Shown here: positions 12,551 through 24,584 of the stretch, one piece after another
How the letters are laid out: every line of letters starts with the position of its first letter
Numbering within the stretch: the first letter of the stretch is position 1
From: Paramecium tetraurelia
Taxonomy: Eukaryota > Ciliophora > Oligohymenophorea > Peniculida > Parameciidae
Direction of reading: 5' to 3'
Assembly (NCBI RefSeq): GCF_000165425.1
Contig: NW_001799599.1
Span: 341,513-405,512, forward strand
DNA: 64,000 bases
Position numbers and translations under genes: made by a program
The notes under the pieces: model-generated
What the model saw: only the letters and a program-made list of their open reading frames with translations
The model's database searches: none
Told to the model about the DNA's origin: nothing

Positions 12551-14068
12551 TCAATACGATTATCTTTTTAATTACTGATTCTCTTATTCTAATTAAGAGA
12601 TTCTCTAAACTAGATTACTTTGTTCCTTCATATATTGATCCAACAGTTATTGCATTTCATTTTGTTAAATTTAAAATTATCTAATCATATCAACATGCAT
12701 CGAACTAACACTATCCTAAACGATCTTCTTTAATTGATAGGTTTATTCATTAATCTACTGTTGAATGTATTTCTTTTGCTCATCAGTAAAGCTAGCAGTA
12801 AACATAAAACAATTACTCATTTTATCCACCAATTACTCTGCTAACCTCATATTTCCTAGAGATATCCTCAATTTTACTAGTGCTTTAGTCAAATTTAGAT
12901 TACTAACTTGATTGGACACGAGATTGGACTATTACCTAAATAAATTGGATTTAGTTTACATTGATCATATTGCATTTGCTTTTATTACTCAATCTTAATC
13001 ATTGATTCTTTATTACTTAAAGTACTCAAGTCTTTCGTACTGTCTTTCTTGATTTCCAAAATCAAAGGGGATTTTCCTGGATTAGGTTTTAGTTATGATT
13101 GGACACTCAAATTGCTTTCATTTAATAGTCTTTATGACACAGGAGGTTATTGAGATTGTTATTCAATGTTTTAATATTCCATATAATTAACACTAGAGTT
13201 GTCGTGTCCTCTAAATTAAGATTTCGGTTTTTGGGTCATTCTTATGTCATACACATAGATTTATCCATACAGAGTGCCCACAGTAACAGAATAATCGTCA
13301 TTTTGCATGGCTACAGAATTCAATGGATTTTCACAGGCAATTGTATGTGTAACCTTTTTATCAACAATACTATATAGATAACATTTTTGATCGGTTCCAA
13401 CACTACAGACTAAGGATTATGTAAAACTTAGTCCTGTCACTTTACTCGTGTGTTAAGATGAGAAATTGCATTGATATTCATTCTTATTTAGATCAAAGAT
13501 TGTCACAGACCCATCATTGCTGCCAGAGCACAAGAGATTTTTGCTCATAAATTTAACTGCCTTGAATCCAGGGGTTTTTGAGCCTTTTAAATTGAATGTG
13601 GATACTGCTATTTGTGTACTTACATCATGTACTAGAATGTCACCTACATTAGAGGCACTTGCAATGAGAGTGTCTGCAGAATTCCAATGCAATGAATTAA
13701 TTTAAGAATAATGTCCTTTGAGATGACTTTGAATAGTTTTCTTTTTCAAATCCCATACCCGCACAATTGAATCATGACCTCCACTTGCTAAATATTGGCT
13801 AGAAGATGTGAATGAAATTGCATTAATTGCTTTTCCGTTATGCTCCAAAGGCAAAAGTGATTCACCATCCGTAGCTCGACTTAAAATTATAACTCCATCA
13901 TTGCCACAACTTGCAATAACACAATCTATTAAATTTACAAGTTCAAATACTATTGTGATTCCAAATGCAACAATTAATGCTAGATTTATGTGGGTTAATT
14001 CTTAAAACAGGATCCATAGATTAATCATGAATGAGAATGCTTTTCCCACAAGAAACCAATTAACTCAT
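12551..14068 (-). CDS. NEDD1: NEDD1-like WD40 protein (gamma-tubulin complex recruitment)
   Basis: A 487-residue protein with introns at 13926-13950 and 12907-12935. The N-terminal 270 or so residues form a WD40 propeller (SGGHDSIVRVWDLKKK, SGSNDGSVTIFDLNK, YGQIYVYDIRM). The C-terminus is a helix with the segment MHVDMIRQFQIQQNEMQQLL, which matches the conserved C-terminal helix by which NEDD1/GCP-WD binds the gamma-tubulin ring complex (in animals MIKQFHIQLNEMHGLL). The combination of propeller, low-complexity linker and this helix is diagnostic. In Paramecium the protein would be expected at basal bodies and sites of microtubule nucleation. Confidence 0.9.
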
Positions 14069-14515
14069 TTTTAATATATAAAATAATGTTTGATATATCA
14101 TTTCATTATTTATGACAACCCTTTAAATCAACTCCATCTGATACCTCTTATTCCCTTCCAAGATTAACTACCTAATTTATGATTATAATAATTAATAATT
14201 CTCAACACATAATTTTATACTCCAAATCCATCCAATTTTATACTAAACATCAACTTACTTCAATTTCAATACCATTTTCAATCAAAATCTGCCAATTTTA
14301 AGAGTAGGATAAATGTAAGTTCTCAATTTGTCCTACTTGATTTCATAATATAGTATTTATTATTAGTATAATCACTAACTTCTAATGAGATACTTTTTAT
14401 TTAACCTATATTTTCCACTAACTCTAGATCCTCCTTATAGTTTAGGACAATACAAAAAGACATTCCAATACATATGATTGCACTTAGTTTTAATCCATAA
14501 ATTTAAAATAAAAAT
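14069..14515. promoter_or_regulatory. Divergent intergenic region
   Basis: A 447-base AT-rich gap between the start of NEDD1 (minus) and the start of the unknown gene at 14516 (plus). It must hold both promoters. No further gene or repeat was recognised. Confidence 0.45.
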
Positions 14516-15187
14516 ATGCATAGTAGGTAACATCTATCAATAAAGTACCTGGATGGACCTAAATTGGATTCAACACAAGTTCGTCGCAAGAGCTGTGTTT
14601 GTGAGTAGTGTGGGACCACTGCTCTTAAAGAGGATCGTCTACCAAATTAATTATGTGAAATAGCCTACCACAAATAAGAACGATTGGCTGATGTATTCCT
14701 AAGTAAATTGGAAGGTGCAAGAAGATACATGAGAAACGATCATAAAAAAAGGAACTTTCGAATTTATGCCAAAAATCCACTTTTTATACTACGTTCTCAA
14801 CCAGATCTGGAAGAAAGTATGCATATTCCAGAATCACCAACGAAGGCTCAAACTCCAGAAAAACAACGTTTAAAGACTGAGCAACCTTAGATTGCTCCAT
14901 ATAAATCGTATAAATACGTTCCAACTTCAAATTGTTTTCTATAAAATATGAAACAACAAGTTATGCGTTCTAACAAAACTATCAATCGATTGCTCACTGA
15001 TAGAAAGGCGATTTAATCATTTCAGGCTTCCACTTCGGATAGACTACTAATCACGAAATCTCCTTAAAAAAATAAAAGAAGCTTGATTAAATAACTTAAG
15101 CCTCTTCCTAAATAGAAATTACTTTAAACTAAATTTGACTGTATGATTAGATAATTCTTTAACTCATCTAAAGCCAAATAATACTGA
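14516..15187 (+). CDS. Hypothetical basic protein with N-terminal Cys cluster
   Basis: An intronless frame of 223 residues starting MHSRQHLSIKYLDGPKLD. A small cysteine cluster (KSCVCEQCGTT, residues 27-37) and a further Cys and His lie near the N-terminus and could bind a metal, but the spacing does not match a family I know. The remainder is basic and low in hydrophobicity, with the segment KKRNFRIYAKNPLF and a C-terminal region rich in Lys, Ser and Gln. No signal peptide or TM segment is seen. It is followed after 43 bases by the Pumilio-type gene on the same strand. Confidence 0.65.
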
Positions 15188-15230
15188 CGAATATGATTAT
15201 AATTTTTTTGTGTTTATTAAACATTATTCG

Positions 15231-16704
15231 ATGCAAGAGACTGAGCAATCAGAAAAAGATATGATAGGTTCCCTTCTTGATGGTAATCAATTTACTTAAT
15301 TCTGTAGATGATGAATCAGAATGCTCAGAATTTCGATCTTCCATTACCAAATCCCAGCAGCATTCACAATCTGTAAAAATAATGTTCTTTATAAATACCC
15401 TTAGCCCATCAAAAGTTTCAAAGATCTGAGAGAGAGTCCAGTTTTAAATGAGGATCCAACGTATTATTACAAATATTCAATTAGGTATTAAGAATTCCCC
15501 TCTGCCGATCCCAGCAACTTTTACATTACAGTCTAACCTACATTCATTCAATCACGATAACATTCCTCAAGTCATGAATTCCATTCATACATGTTACCCC
15601 AACAACCAATGTACTATCCTTGTCAAGATGGCTATTTCTCCTAAAAAAGAACAAAAAAATTACAATTATAAACAGAGATTGATTCATCAATTGTACAAAT
15701 ATGTAATCAACCTTTAGTCCCAACAATGCCAAGACCAATACGCTTCTTTGAGTATTCAACAATCGTTCATCTAGGGAAACGAGTACCAAAGGGAAAAAAT
15801 ATTTAAAGGCTTAGTTGATGATTTACTCTTACTATCAAAACACAAATTTGGAAATTATGTCATCTAAAAAATAATTGAAAACTGTAATTAAAATACCAGA
15901 ACACTGATTTTTGAACAATTGAACTCTCATGTGTTGGAAATGTCCTAAGACAAATTTGGCTGTAGAGTTGTCCAAAAATTACTAGAATTTATCCTCAATC
16001 AACAAAAAGTGTAACTTATTTCCCAAATCAAACCATATGCTTTAAAGCTCATATTCGATTAGTGTGGAAATCATGTTATCTAAAAAATCATAGATTTAGT
16101 TACTGATGCTGAATTTATTATAGATCTGGTCACAAATAATGTGGATAAGGTTGTTTCTCATCCTTACGGCTGTAGGATAGCTTAAAAATGTTTGGAAATA
16201 TTTCCCAACGATAAATTATAGGAACTTTACATTTCCTTAATTCCACTTTGTGAAAGGCTATCGTTTTGTTAGTACGGGAATTACATCGTTCAACATATGA
16301 TGAACTCGGGACCCCCAAAAGGATTCGAAGTTATTGGAAAGTTCATCAAATCAAGAATAATAGAAGTCAGTTAAGATAAATATGGAAGGTAATAATTAAC
16401 TCAAATGTAGTAATGTAGCAGAAAGGTATATTAAATTGGCTTAAGATGATGACATTGCCAGCATATGCAAAATCCTTTTGAATCAAACAGTCCCTCCTAT
16501 GTTACTAATTTTAATTAATAACTCTTTTGGAAATTATGTAATGTAAAATTTCTATTTGAAATGTAATGATAAATAAAAAGAATAAATTTAAATTCAACTC
16601 TCTAAATATGAAGAACATCAATTCACTTAATTTGGTATTTAATTTCTATTACTAAATTAGGTCGCCATTTCTTATAATATTTAGCTAGAATTCATGCTTG
16701 TTGA
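15231..16704 (+). CDS. Pumilio/PUF-family RNA-binding protein
   Basis: A 447-residue protein with five introns (15283-15307, 15373-15404, 15693-15717, 16389-16410, 16635-16660). After a Ser/Gln-rich N-terminus of about 165 residues it carries a PUF domain to the C-terminus. Repeat cores visible include KHKFGNYVIQKIIENC, QDKFGCRVVQKLLEF, FDQCGNHVIQKIIDL, HPYGCRIAQKCLEI, CQYGNYIVQHMM, QDKYGSNVAERYIK and NNSFGNYVMQNFYL, plus the end cap FGRHFLQYL. Each repeat places three side chains against one RNA base, and PUF proteins bind 3' UTR elements to repress or localise mRNAs. The intron at 16389 splits repeat seven (KYG/SNV) and is required to restore it. The protein is smaller than metazoan Pumilio but typical of protist PUFs. 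Confidence 0.93.
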
Positions 16705-16790
16705 TTGTTAATTTTTATTTTATATATAATAATAATAATAAATATAGTAATTAAATTTAGTTATATTAATTTTAAAAACAAAGAAACTTT

Positions 16791-19700
16791 TCAAAATATA
16801 TTACATTTAGGTGATTATTGTGATTATGCCTCTAATTACTTTTTTGGTGTTTAATTACAAACCTAAAAGTACTACTAATACTGTTATCTCTCTATTTTCT
16901 TTTGCTTCTCTATTACCTCTTTTTTTATATCACTAGTATTAATTTTCAATGTTTTATTATCACTGTAAATCAACCATTTTAGCCATTCTTTCTTAAAATC
17001 TGATTAATTCATTAAAGTATCTATCTTGGCATAGGTCTTTCTTGGTTTTTAATTATGTTATTTCCCATCCAAATAATGGGATAATAATAAGTTCAAGATG
17101 CTTTGAAATAGTTTATTCTTGCGAACTGACTAACAATCTTTAGATAATGTGAAAATCTCTCCTATTGGCACATAAAAATATCTGATGGGATGAATGACAA
17201 GATCAAGATTTTATTCCTAATCAGATTTTTATAAATTGTACAACAATCCTAAGATTTGTTTTTCATCACTCACTCTCAACATATCTGATTTTAGTAATGA
17301 ATATAGTGTAAAATAGGGTAATTAACAGAACTTTTCATTGTAATTATATCCACACCAATGCATAAGAGCAGAATGGAGTGGATCCTCCTGTATGTAAACC
17401 TTTAGCCATAACTAGGAACTTACAGCTTGAATCTCCTCAAACCCTACTGTGTGAAATTAATTTGTGGGATATGTATGATACATAACTCTCTCGTTACTCT
17501 GCTCTTATTTATTAAGAATTGCTATTTTCACTAAGACACTTATAAAATTTAATTTGGTGTATGAAGGCAATGATTCATCCATCAAATTATCCTCAAGATT
17601 CATGTATTTTAGATTGTTTTTTATTGATCCCCTTTCTTGCAAATAAATTGAAACGATATTCTTATCATTAACATCTATGATCAATCTCCATGCAAGACTT
17701 TATGAGGCAAAACATTCTGAAATCACTATGGAATTGCCAACTACATTACTAATTTTCATTTCATAAACCAGCTTATTGATCTTACAAGTATTTGAGTTTT
17801 ATTGATAAAATGAATATTCATCAAACAATGACTCAGAATAATGAAATTCTTAATCAGTATATATTGAACTTCTCCTTTTTTTAGTCTCCTACAATCTTTA
17901 AGGATATACAATAATTTGATTATTTAATAGAGGCAAGTTCTATTCGAATTAATAATTAGTGAAATCTTTATATTTAAATCCACAATTAGATAAATGATCC
18001 ATTGACAATTGTTTAAGTAAATCTATTTGTTGACATTGCTTTTTCTCAGTTATTAACCATAGCAAATTGTCAACACCTTCAAAATCGGTCTACATTAAAG
18101 GTTGTTAAACTAGAAAGTATATTTCTTCTGGTGTCATCAAATCGAATATTTTTTTATATTTATTTTGCATCTATTAATCTCTAAGCATTGAATCATCTTG
18201 TCTACCTCTAATTTGATCGATTATAGTTTTGCAATTTAATGAAAAGTAGGTTACTGTATAAACATAGACGAATTTAAAAATGTAAGAAAGATGAGAATTT
18301 TAATTCCTGAAACCTATCACATACCAATCCAGGACAAATTCGTTGATCATCATAGGGATTACAACTCTGCTTATCAATTATTCTATCAATTAGTACAACT
18401 CTAATTTCTCAGCCAATCTATAAAATTTAATTGACTAACTGATTCCTACTTCATTCCATTCTGAATCTGTCAGCTTACCCAGGTATATGTATTTGTAAAC
18501 TAAATCAAATAATTATAAGTTATCAACTTACAAATTCAATTCAAACTATTTAGTTTCTAGCAATTCCTTAAAGTAATTAGAAACCTAAATCAACACTGAT
18601 TTGTGAGATTTATAATGATGCTCGTTAACTATTAGAACAATATCGGAGAACTTCTCATTACGGTACAAAGCATTAAAGTTATGATCTTTGTGATCTAATG
18701 ATAATAAAATTATTTACATCTTATAGATTAGCTTAATAAACCCTATTCTATTTCTTTCATTTTTTTCTATGCTCTATTTGATCTCAAATCAACAAAATCA
18801 TAGGGGTGTATAGAGTTAATTTTGAGTTTGCATTTGAATGGAATTTCATTGTCCTTTATTTATGCACCTTCTTTCTATAGGATCTTTTGAGTATTAGACA
18901 ATTAGAACTCTGATTTCTTTTGCTATTTTATAGATTATCTTATGGAATATCGATAGGATGTTTTATTTTAAGGTTCAGGATTAGAGGTTCTCTTCTTGAT
19001 TGCTATGGATTCATCTTGCTTTTGGGGACTAAAGGACCACTTTTTTGGTGGTGACTCCCATTAGGGTTCTTCAAAATAGTATTACTCTTCAGGCTATTAT
19101 ATTTAAAGATTGTTTGGATATTATTGCAGTTACTAATGATATAGCATCATTTAGTATTGGAGTTATTATTATTAATATAATTGCTATTAATATTATTATT
19201 ATAATAACTATTACTATTATTATTCATAATAATATTATTATTATTATTACTATTATTACTATTATTATTATTATTATAAATATTATTATTATTAGTATTA
19301 ATAAGATTATTATTATTAATAATCTTAATGTTAATTAAATGGTTGCTATTGTTATTATTATTGTTATTGCTAATTGAATTAAAATTAATTTTATTATTAT
19401 TATTATTGTTGTTAAAATAAGTCTTATGATTCATAATTACGATTAGAATGCTATTAAGAATTTCCAAAGTAGAGAGATTCAACATTATAAGGTTGAAATA
19501 TTTGTTAACTCTACTACAAATTGCACTAAGGCTTCTCAACTTCCCGACATAAATCCTAATATATATTTTGTAATTATTTCTGATCAAGCATATTACTTAG
19601 ATGCTCATTTATAGCAGAATCTTATGTATTTAGGGTCTATAATCTTATATCTGAGAGTGTAGATTACTCCTTATGAGTGAGAGGCACATATGGATTTTGA

Positions 19701-20860
19701 CTTTTTTCTAACATTTATGATTCTGAACTAATCAATCCATCAATCAGGCATGGAAATTTGGGAGCATTAAGATATTTGGACTCTAAATTTTTGGTATATA
19801 AATCCAAGTCGTCAGGCTTAGCACTGGATTATTCGTATTGGTTTTCTTCAATGCGGAACAATTATAAATTTTTGGAGGTAGTATGAGGCACTTTTGGATG
19901 ATGTTCTTATTCAAACCCATTGAACTTTTAGCCTTTAAGTTATTCTATTTTATTTTGAAGATTTGATTTAATCGGTTGGAGTGGGTCTCGAGTAGAGAGT
20001 AAATGCAATTGTTTGAGAATAGGATGGGACGGTGATTATGACGATTTCTATTCTTTGAGTTAGACTTCCCCTACTTGTTGTTCACAAAAGAATTGGACTA
20101 TAGGTATGTCTCCAAATTTATGGGAAATCAAGGGAAGTATTTGTGTGCTTGAATTCTCAACAAATAAGTCGAATACCCAAATATTCTGATTTTCTATAGT
20201 GACTTACTTTTATTTAGTATCAGAGTCCTATAATTCATAATATTAATCTCCGTCGACAAATTGAATTCCAGACAATTAGGTAGGGTAATTCAACCATCCT
20301 TGTATTTGTATGCCAGTGTTTTTTTGAGTGATTGAATCAACAATCACATATTTAGATTGTAATACAATCAATAATAAATAGAAATTTGTGTTTTCGTAAA
20401 GATGAATATAACAATGTGTTAAATGCTACTAATAGATGATTGGATTGTTTATTTGTTTATTGAACATCAATTTAAATTTTTATTTAGTAGAATCTGAGAG
20501 ACGACTATAAATATTGTAATATACAGATTTACTTGCGATACCCACTAATGAGCTTGGAATAGTCGTTGGTCTTCTACTTCATGATGTGATCTGATAAGAA
20601 ATGAACATCCGTTCCAAAACTATTGATTACTGCTAGGATGTCATTTGGATTGATGCATGGGGATAGCTTGAATAATTCAGAAAATGAGTACTTGCATTTC
20701 ACTGTTTTATGAGATGGATTCAAATAAGGGAGTGAGACTGGTATCAAAATAAAGAGGGTTTCCTCTTACACAATTCAAATCTCTAAGCAATTCAACTGCG
20801 AATTAATTTAACATATATATAAAAGTTCAAATTTTATATTGAATTATTTTGATTATCCAT
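16791..20860 (-). CDS. Large glutamine-rich BTB/POZ-domain protein
   Basis: About 1328 residues with introns at 20765-20796, 20505-20532 and 18695-18717 (another 24-nt intron in the MATH-like region, near 17393-17416, is possible and would not change the frame). Residues about 466-550 are a long Gln tract written almost entirely with TAA and TAG. A BTB domain follows near residues 700-790 (NEKFSDIVLIVNEHHYKSHK, SVLIQVSNYFKELLE, VYKYIYLGKL, RLAEKLELYQL). BTB domains dimerise and often recruit cullin-3 ubiquitin ligase. Downstream is a beta-rich region loosely like MATH (residues about 960-1070), then a basic tail. Near the N-terminus (residue about 53) YSFSELFKL fits the Yx4L-phi pattern of eIF4E-binding proteins, which may be chance. 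It starts five bases after the stop of the upstream peptidase gene. Confidence 0.85.
19147..19402 (-). repeat. TAA/TAG/CAA trinucleotide tract coding poly-Gln
   Basis: A trinucleotide array in which, in the true reading frame of the BTB protein, nearly every codon is TAA, TAG or CAA and therefore glutamine under the ciliate code. Read one base out of frame it looks like poly-Asn, which is misleading. It is broken by leucines and tyrosines. Confidence 0.9.
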
Positions 20861-20865
20861 AATTT

Positions 20866-23800
20866 TCAAATATTACTTATCTTGTAATTGCAATTATAAT
20901 TTGAAGTGATTCTTTGCTTGAAATCATCAGAGGTAGAAACTGTGACTTCATCCCTGACAGCATACGTTTGTTCTTTCGATAGAGAATTGCTTTTCACCTT
21001 ATTGGCTAAATCATTGACACTGATTCCCATGGTTTAAGTGATCATGCCTTGTCCATACACTTAAAGGGATAGCTTTCCTGAAGTGAAAACCTTGTCATAG
21101 AATGAAAAGAGATCGGACTTAGTGACCATGTTAATGTATTGGGCAGCGATTTCCTTCTCCTCAAATGCCAAATCGTTATTCTTAATATGCGACCAAGTGC
21201 TTCTTGCTTTGTCCTTTAGATTCTTCTCGACCTCTTTCAATCCAGATATCTAAAATTAATATTGACTATCTTACAGTAGTAGTTTTAAGCTCTTCAAATT
21301 ATTGATCAGTCATCTCTTTCAATTCTCGTCCATAATTAATTAAGAACTCTTCTATATGTTAATTCACAACATAGGGAGGTTTTGCTGTTCCCTACACCAA
21401 AATTTGAGCACTGTCCAAACAACCAACTGGCTTGAATTTGACACTTACAACATAACCCAATTACAATTGTGTACGCAAATAGGCATATGCTGCATTGTGG
21501 AGAATCTTATATAATAAATTCATCATGGCTAATTACTTCTAATCTCTGTACCCAATTTAATAGTAATTCAGAGTAACTCCATTTGTGTCCAATTAATTAG
21601 TAGATTTAGAGACTAATGAGTATACTATGGATTTGCGAGTCAGATCTGATACTTAAGTAATATGGTTTTGAATTCTGATATGTGAAGTAGATTCATCAAA
21701 TATCTTGGGAATTTGATTTTGCAATGATTACACTTCATCTCTCAATATATTTCCTGTGAAATAGGTAGTGAATCTGAAATTCTCTAACATTTCTTTCTAA
21801 AATTGAGACAATTCTTCCTTAGTTACTGAATTGATTTCATCTATCATCTAAGAAGGGGTTGGTTAACCTTGAATTATGGTTGGCAATATCACAGAAGTGG
21901 CTTAGACAAACAATTTTTATTCAAAAGTGTTACTCAACTCAGTGATTTGACTTAGTTTCACTCTATTCAAAAGATCATCATCGCTGATTTCATTCTTAAT
22001 CTCTCTTAACACATTCTTATAAAAGTATTCAAATTTATCACTCCATCCATACATTTCGAGTGATAGACCTTTCATTGATGAATCAAATGATAATTCATAA
22101 CCAGCTTCAAATGATTATTAAAGAGATTTATATAAATTATCAGACACATAACTATTAAATACTGTTAACAATGCTACTTTCTTAAGAGATTTCATGTCCA
22201 AAGCAGTTTCAAAGTTCATACCTGCATACACAGTTGGACTATATGATCTATCCAATCTCCACCAGGTTTTACCCTCAATGTCCTTCTTAATCAATTATGG
22301 GAAATGATTGTATTGCTCATATTCAAATTCATGCTCCTAACACTCCTTCTTTGATGTGAAATAGAAAGGCATTTTGTGAGTATTTTCTATGAATATATTC
22401 TATCTGTTTTTTCTATCATACAGAGTGTCAGAATCAACCGATTAGATATATGAGATCTGCTGTGATTCACATAGTGATTTAAAAGCTAAATTAACTGGGA
22501 CGTAATGATTAATTTATGGTAAACTCAATGGAATGTTGTCAAGCATCATGAAATCCAAACTGTCTCTCTCTAATGGTTTAACATCATATTATATGTGATA
22601 AAGATCATTTGAAAATTGGAGTTCTCTTTAGTTGATGAAATCTAAATCACTAACAGCAACACTCTACTGCAATAACAAAGTTGATGGCTATTAGAATGAT
22701 AAGAATGAGGCCTTTAATTCTTCATTTTCTATTTCCTCTTACACCAATTTATATCCATCATCTCCAATCAAAATCAACATATTATTAGGATTCATTAGAT
22801 CAGCTAAATAATTATATATACATTGAGGATCATATTTAAAATAGCTAGTTTCTGCATTTAATACATATTTAGGTGGGAATGTATTCAGATTGTGAGATAA
22901 TTTGAATATGTCTATGTCTTTCTCCAAGAATTTAAATTGAACATCTGACATAGCCTTCTTAGTCTTATAGGTTTCTTCTAAGAAGTCTGTTGGATTCTAC
23001 TCTTCATCATAAAACTTGTGTATTTATTCTTCAAAATATGAGATTATAGCTTGTCCAATTTATAGAGCATAGTCTTTTTATTGACCAATCAATGTTTCAC
23101 TTAGTTCAACTTCAATCAAATAGAATTAGAAACAACCATTATTACCTAAAAATGGTTGAGAATCCATATCAACAATTAGATTCTTGCTTACTAAGTAATT
23201 GTACAATCCTCCATCATGTCTTGATCTGACTATCGAATTTATAAATTGAAGAGGCTTAGTTTCAAAATATTTTGTACTATCCTCTAATTAATAAAAGTAA
23301 ATGAGGGTTGTTGCTCTTGTGTTGATGTGATATTTTACTAATTTAGAAACATCCTTTATTGGCAATCCGAAATGAGCTAACGATGGCTTCTCTATTTCCA
23401 AATTTGGAATTTTTAAGAACTCACTTGATTCAATGAACTCTTTCATCATTTCAATTGGTTATGAACTCTTGATCACCAAAGCCATTTGATTAGATGAATA
23501 ATATTATTCATGAAACTTTTTTAAGGCTTCAACAACATGCGGCTTAAGTAATGACTATAAATTTCCAATAGTGAATCTACTCATAGGATGCTTAGGATCT
23601 GACATCAAACTCATTAAATGCAATATTTTCCATCCATCTCCTGCTACATTTATCTCATATTCAGAATTCACTGCATTAGCTTCCTTTTAGACCATCTCTT
23701 ATGATAAGAGAGGGTCTATAAAAAAGTGTGCAAATACATTCAAAGCCTCACTTGTTCTGCTTGTATCTATTGTAAAATAGTAATTGGTTCTGGTTCCTTC

Positions 23801-24364
23801 AGTGTATGCATTAGTGTAACCTCCTCCTTTAGCCACCAATTATTCAAAATAACTTGTTTCAGGATAGGTATGTGAACCTTAAAATAGCATGTGCTCTAAA
23901 AAATGAGCTAAACCAGGAAATTCATCTGGTTCATACCATGACCCTACATTAACATTCAATGCTGCTTATGTTAACTTGGTTTCTGGATCTCGTATTAACA
24001 AGACTTTCAATTTATTAGGTAATTCCAAGTATTCATATTCCTTTTTGTCTACTGTTGGCTTCTATATCTCAAGAGGTTTATGTTCGGATGAATGTATTTT
24101 TGATTTATGCTATTTTTTATTCACACTCATTCTGACTTCTAAAAAGCTGGGTTAAGCCAATGAATTTTGTAATGCTTTTATTTATTGCTCTAAGTATGTT
24201 TATTCCTAAATCAACGAGGCCTACTCAAATGATAAATCATTCTAAGCTCCGTGTAATCCCACAACTTTGAATAAAACTATGCCCATTGTAAAGCATGCGC
24301 CCAACAATACTAACAATTGTATCAGTGTTGTGTCTCTCCTTTATTGATGCTACTCTTTTTTCAT
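20866..24364 (-). CDS. Membrane-anchored M16 metallopeptidase (insulysin type)
   Basis: A 1157-residue protein with a single intron (21250-21274). The N-terminus has a short basic cytosolic part and one TM helix (LIQLLVLLGACFTMGIVLF, residues about 15-35), so it is a type II membrane protein. The inverted zinc motif HxxEH is present as HFLEHMLFQG near residue 151, with the conserved downstream glutamate expected within ANAVNSEYE. The size, two halves and segments such as DGWKILHLMSLMSDPKHPMS match insulin-degrading enzyme/nardilysin/STE23 rather than the mitochondrial processing peptidases. It degrades small peptides in a closed chamber; an N-terminal TM anchor is unusual for this family and implies action at a membrane surface. 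The next gene on this strand begins 5 bases beyond its stop. Confidence 0.95.
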
Positions 24365-24584
24365 TTAATATAAATTATAACATTAATAATTTAAAAACGG
24401 TATTCATATTCTAAATGAAATAAACTGAATCTTTATATTATTTTCTTTAATCTCCAAGGACTTCTGGAATATATCAAATTTATTTGTCTCTCATATTTAA
24501 TAGTAAATTAATTACAAAAATTACAATATTATTAATAATAAGTAATTACAAATTATTATGAAAATTCTAATTTTAAAATAGGCC

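Noticed and set aside
17393-17416. Fourth intron in the BTB gene
   Set aside because: GTAAGT..AAAG of 24 nt would be in frame either way; sequence alone cannot decide, so it was not used.
19045-19338. Isoleucine-rich plus-strand frame
   Set aside because: Antisense reading of the glutamine tract.
19147-19587. Poly-asparagine protein on the minus strand
   Set aside because: It is one frame out. The BTB protein frame runs unbroken through the whole tract as poly-Gln (TAA/TAG/CAA) and has domains on its far side.
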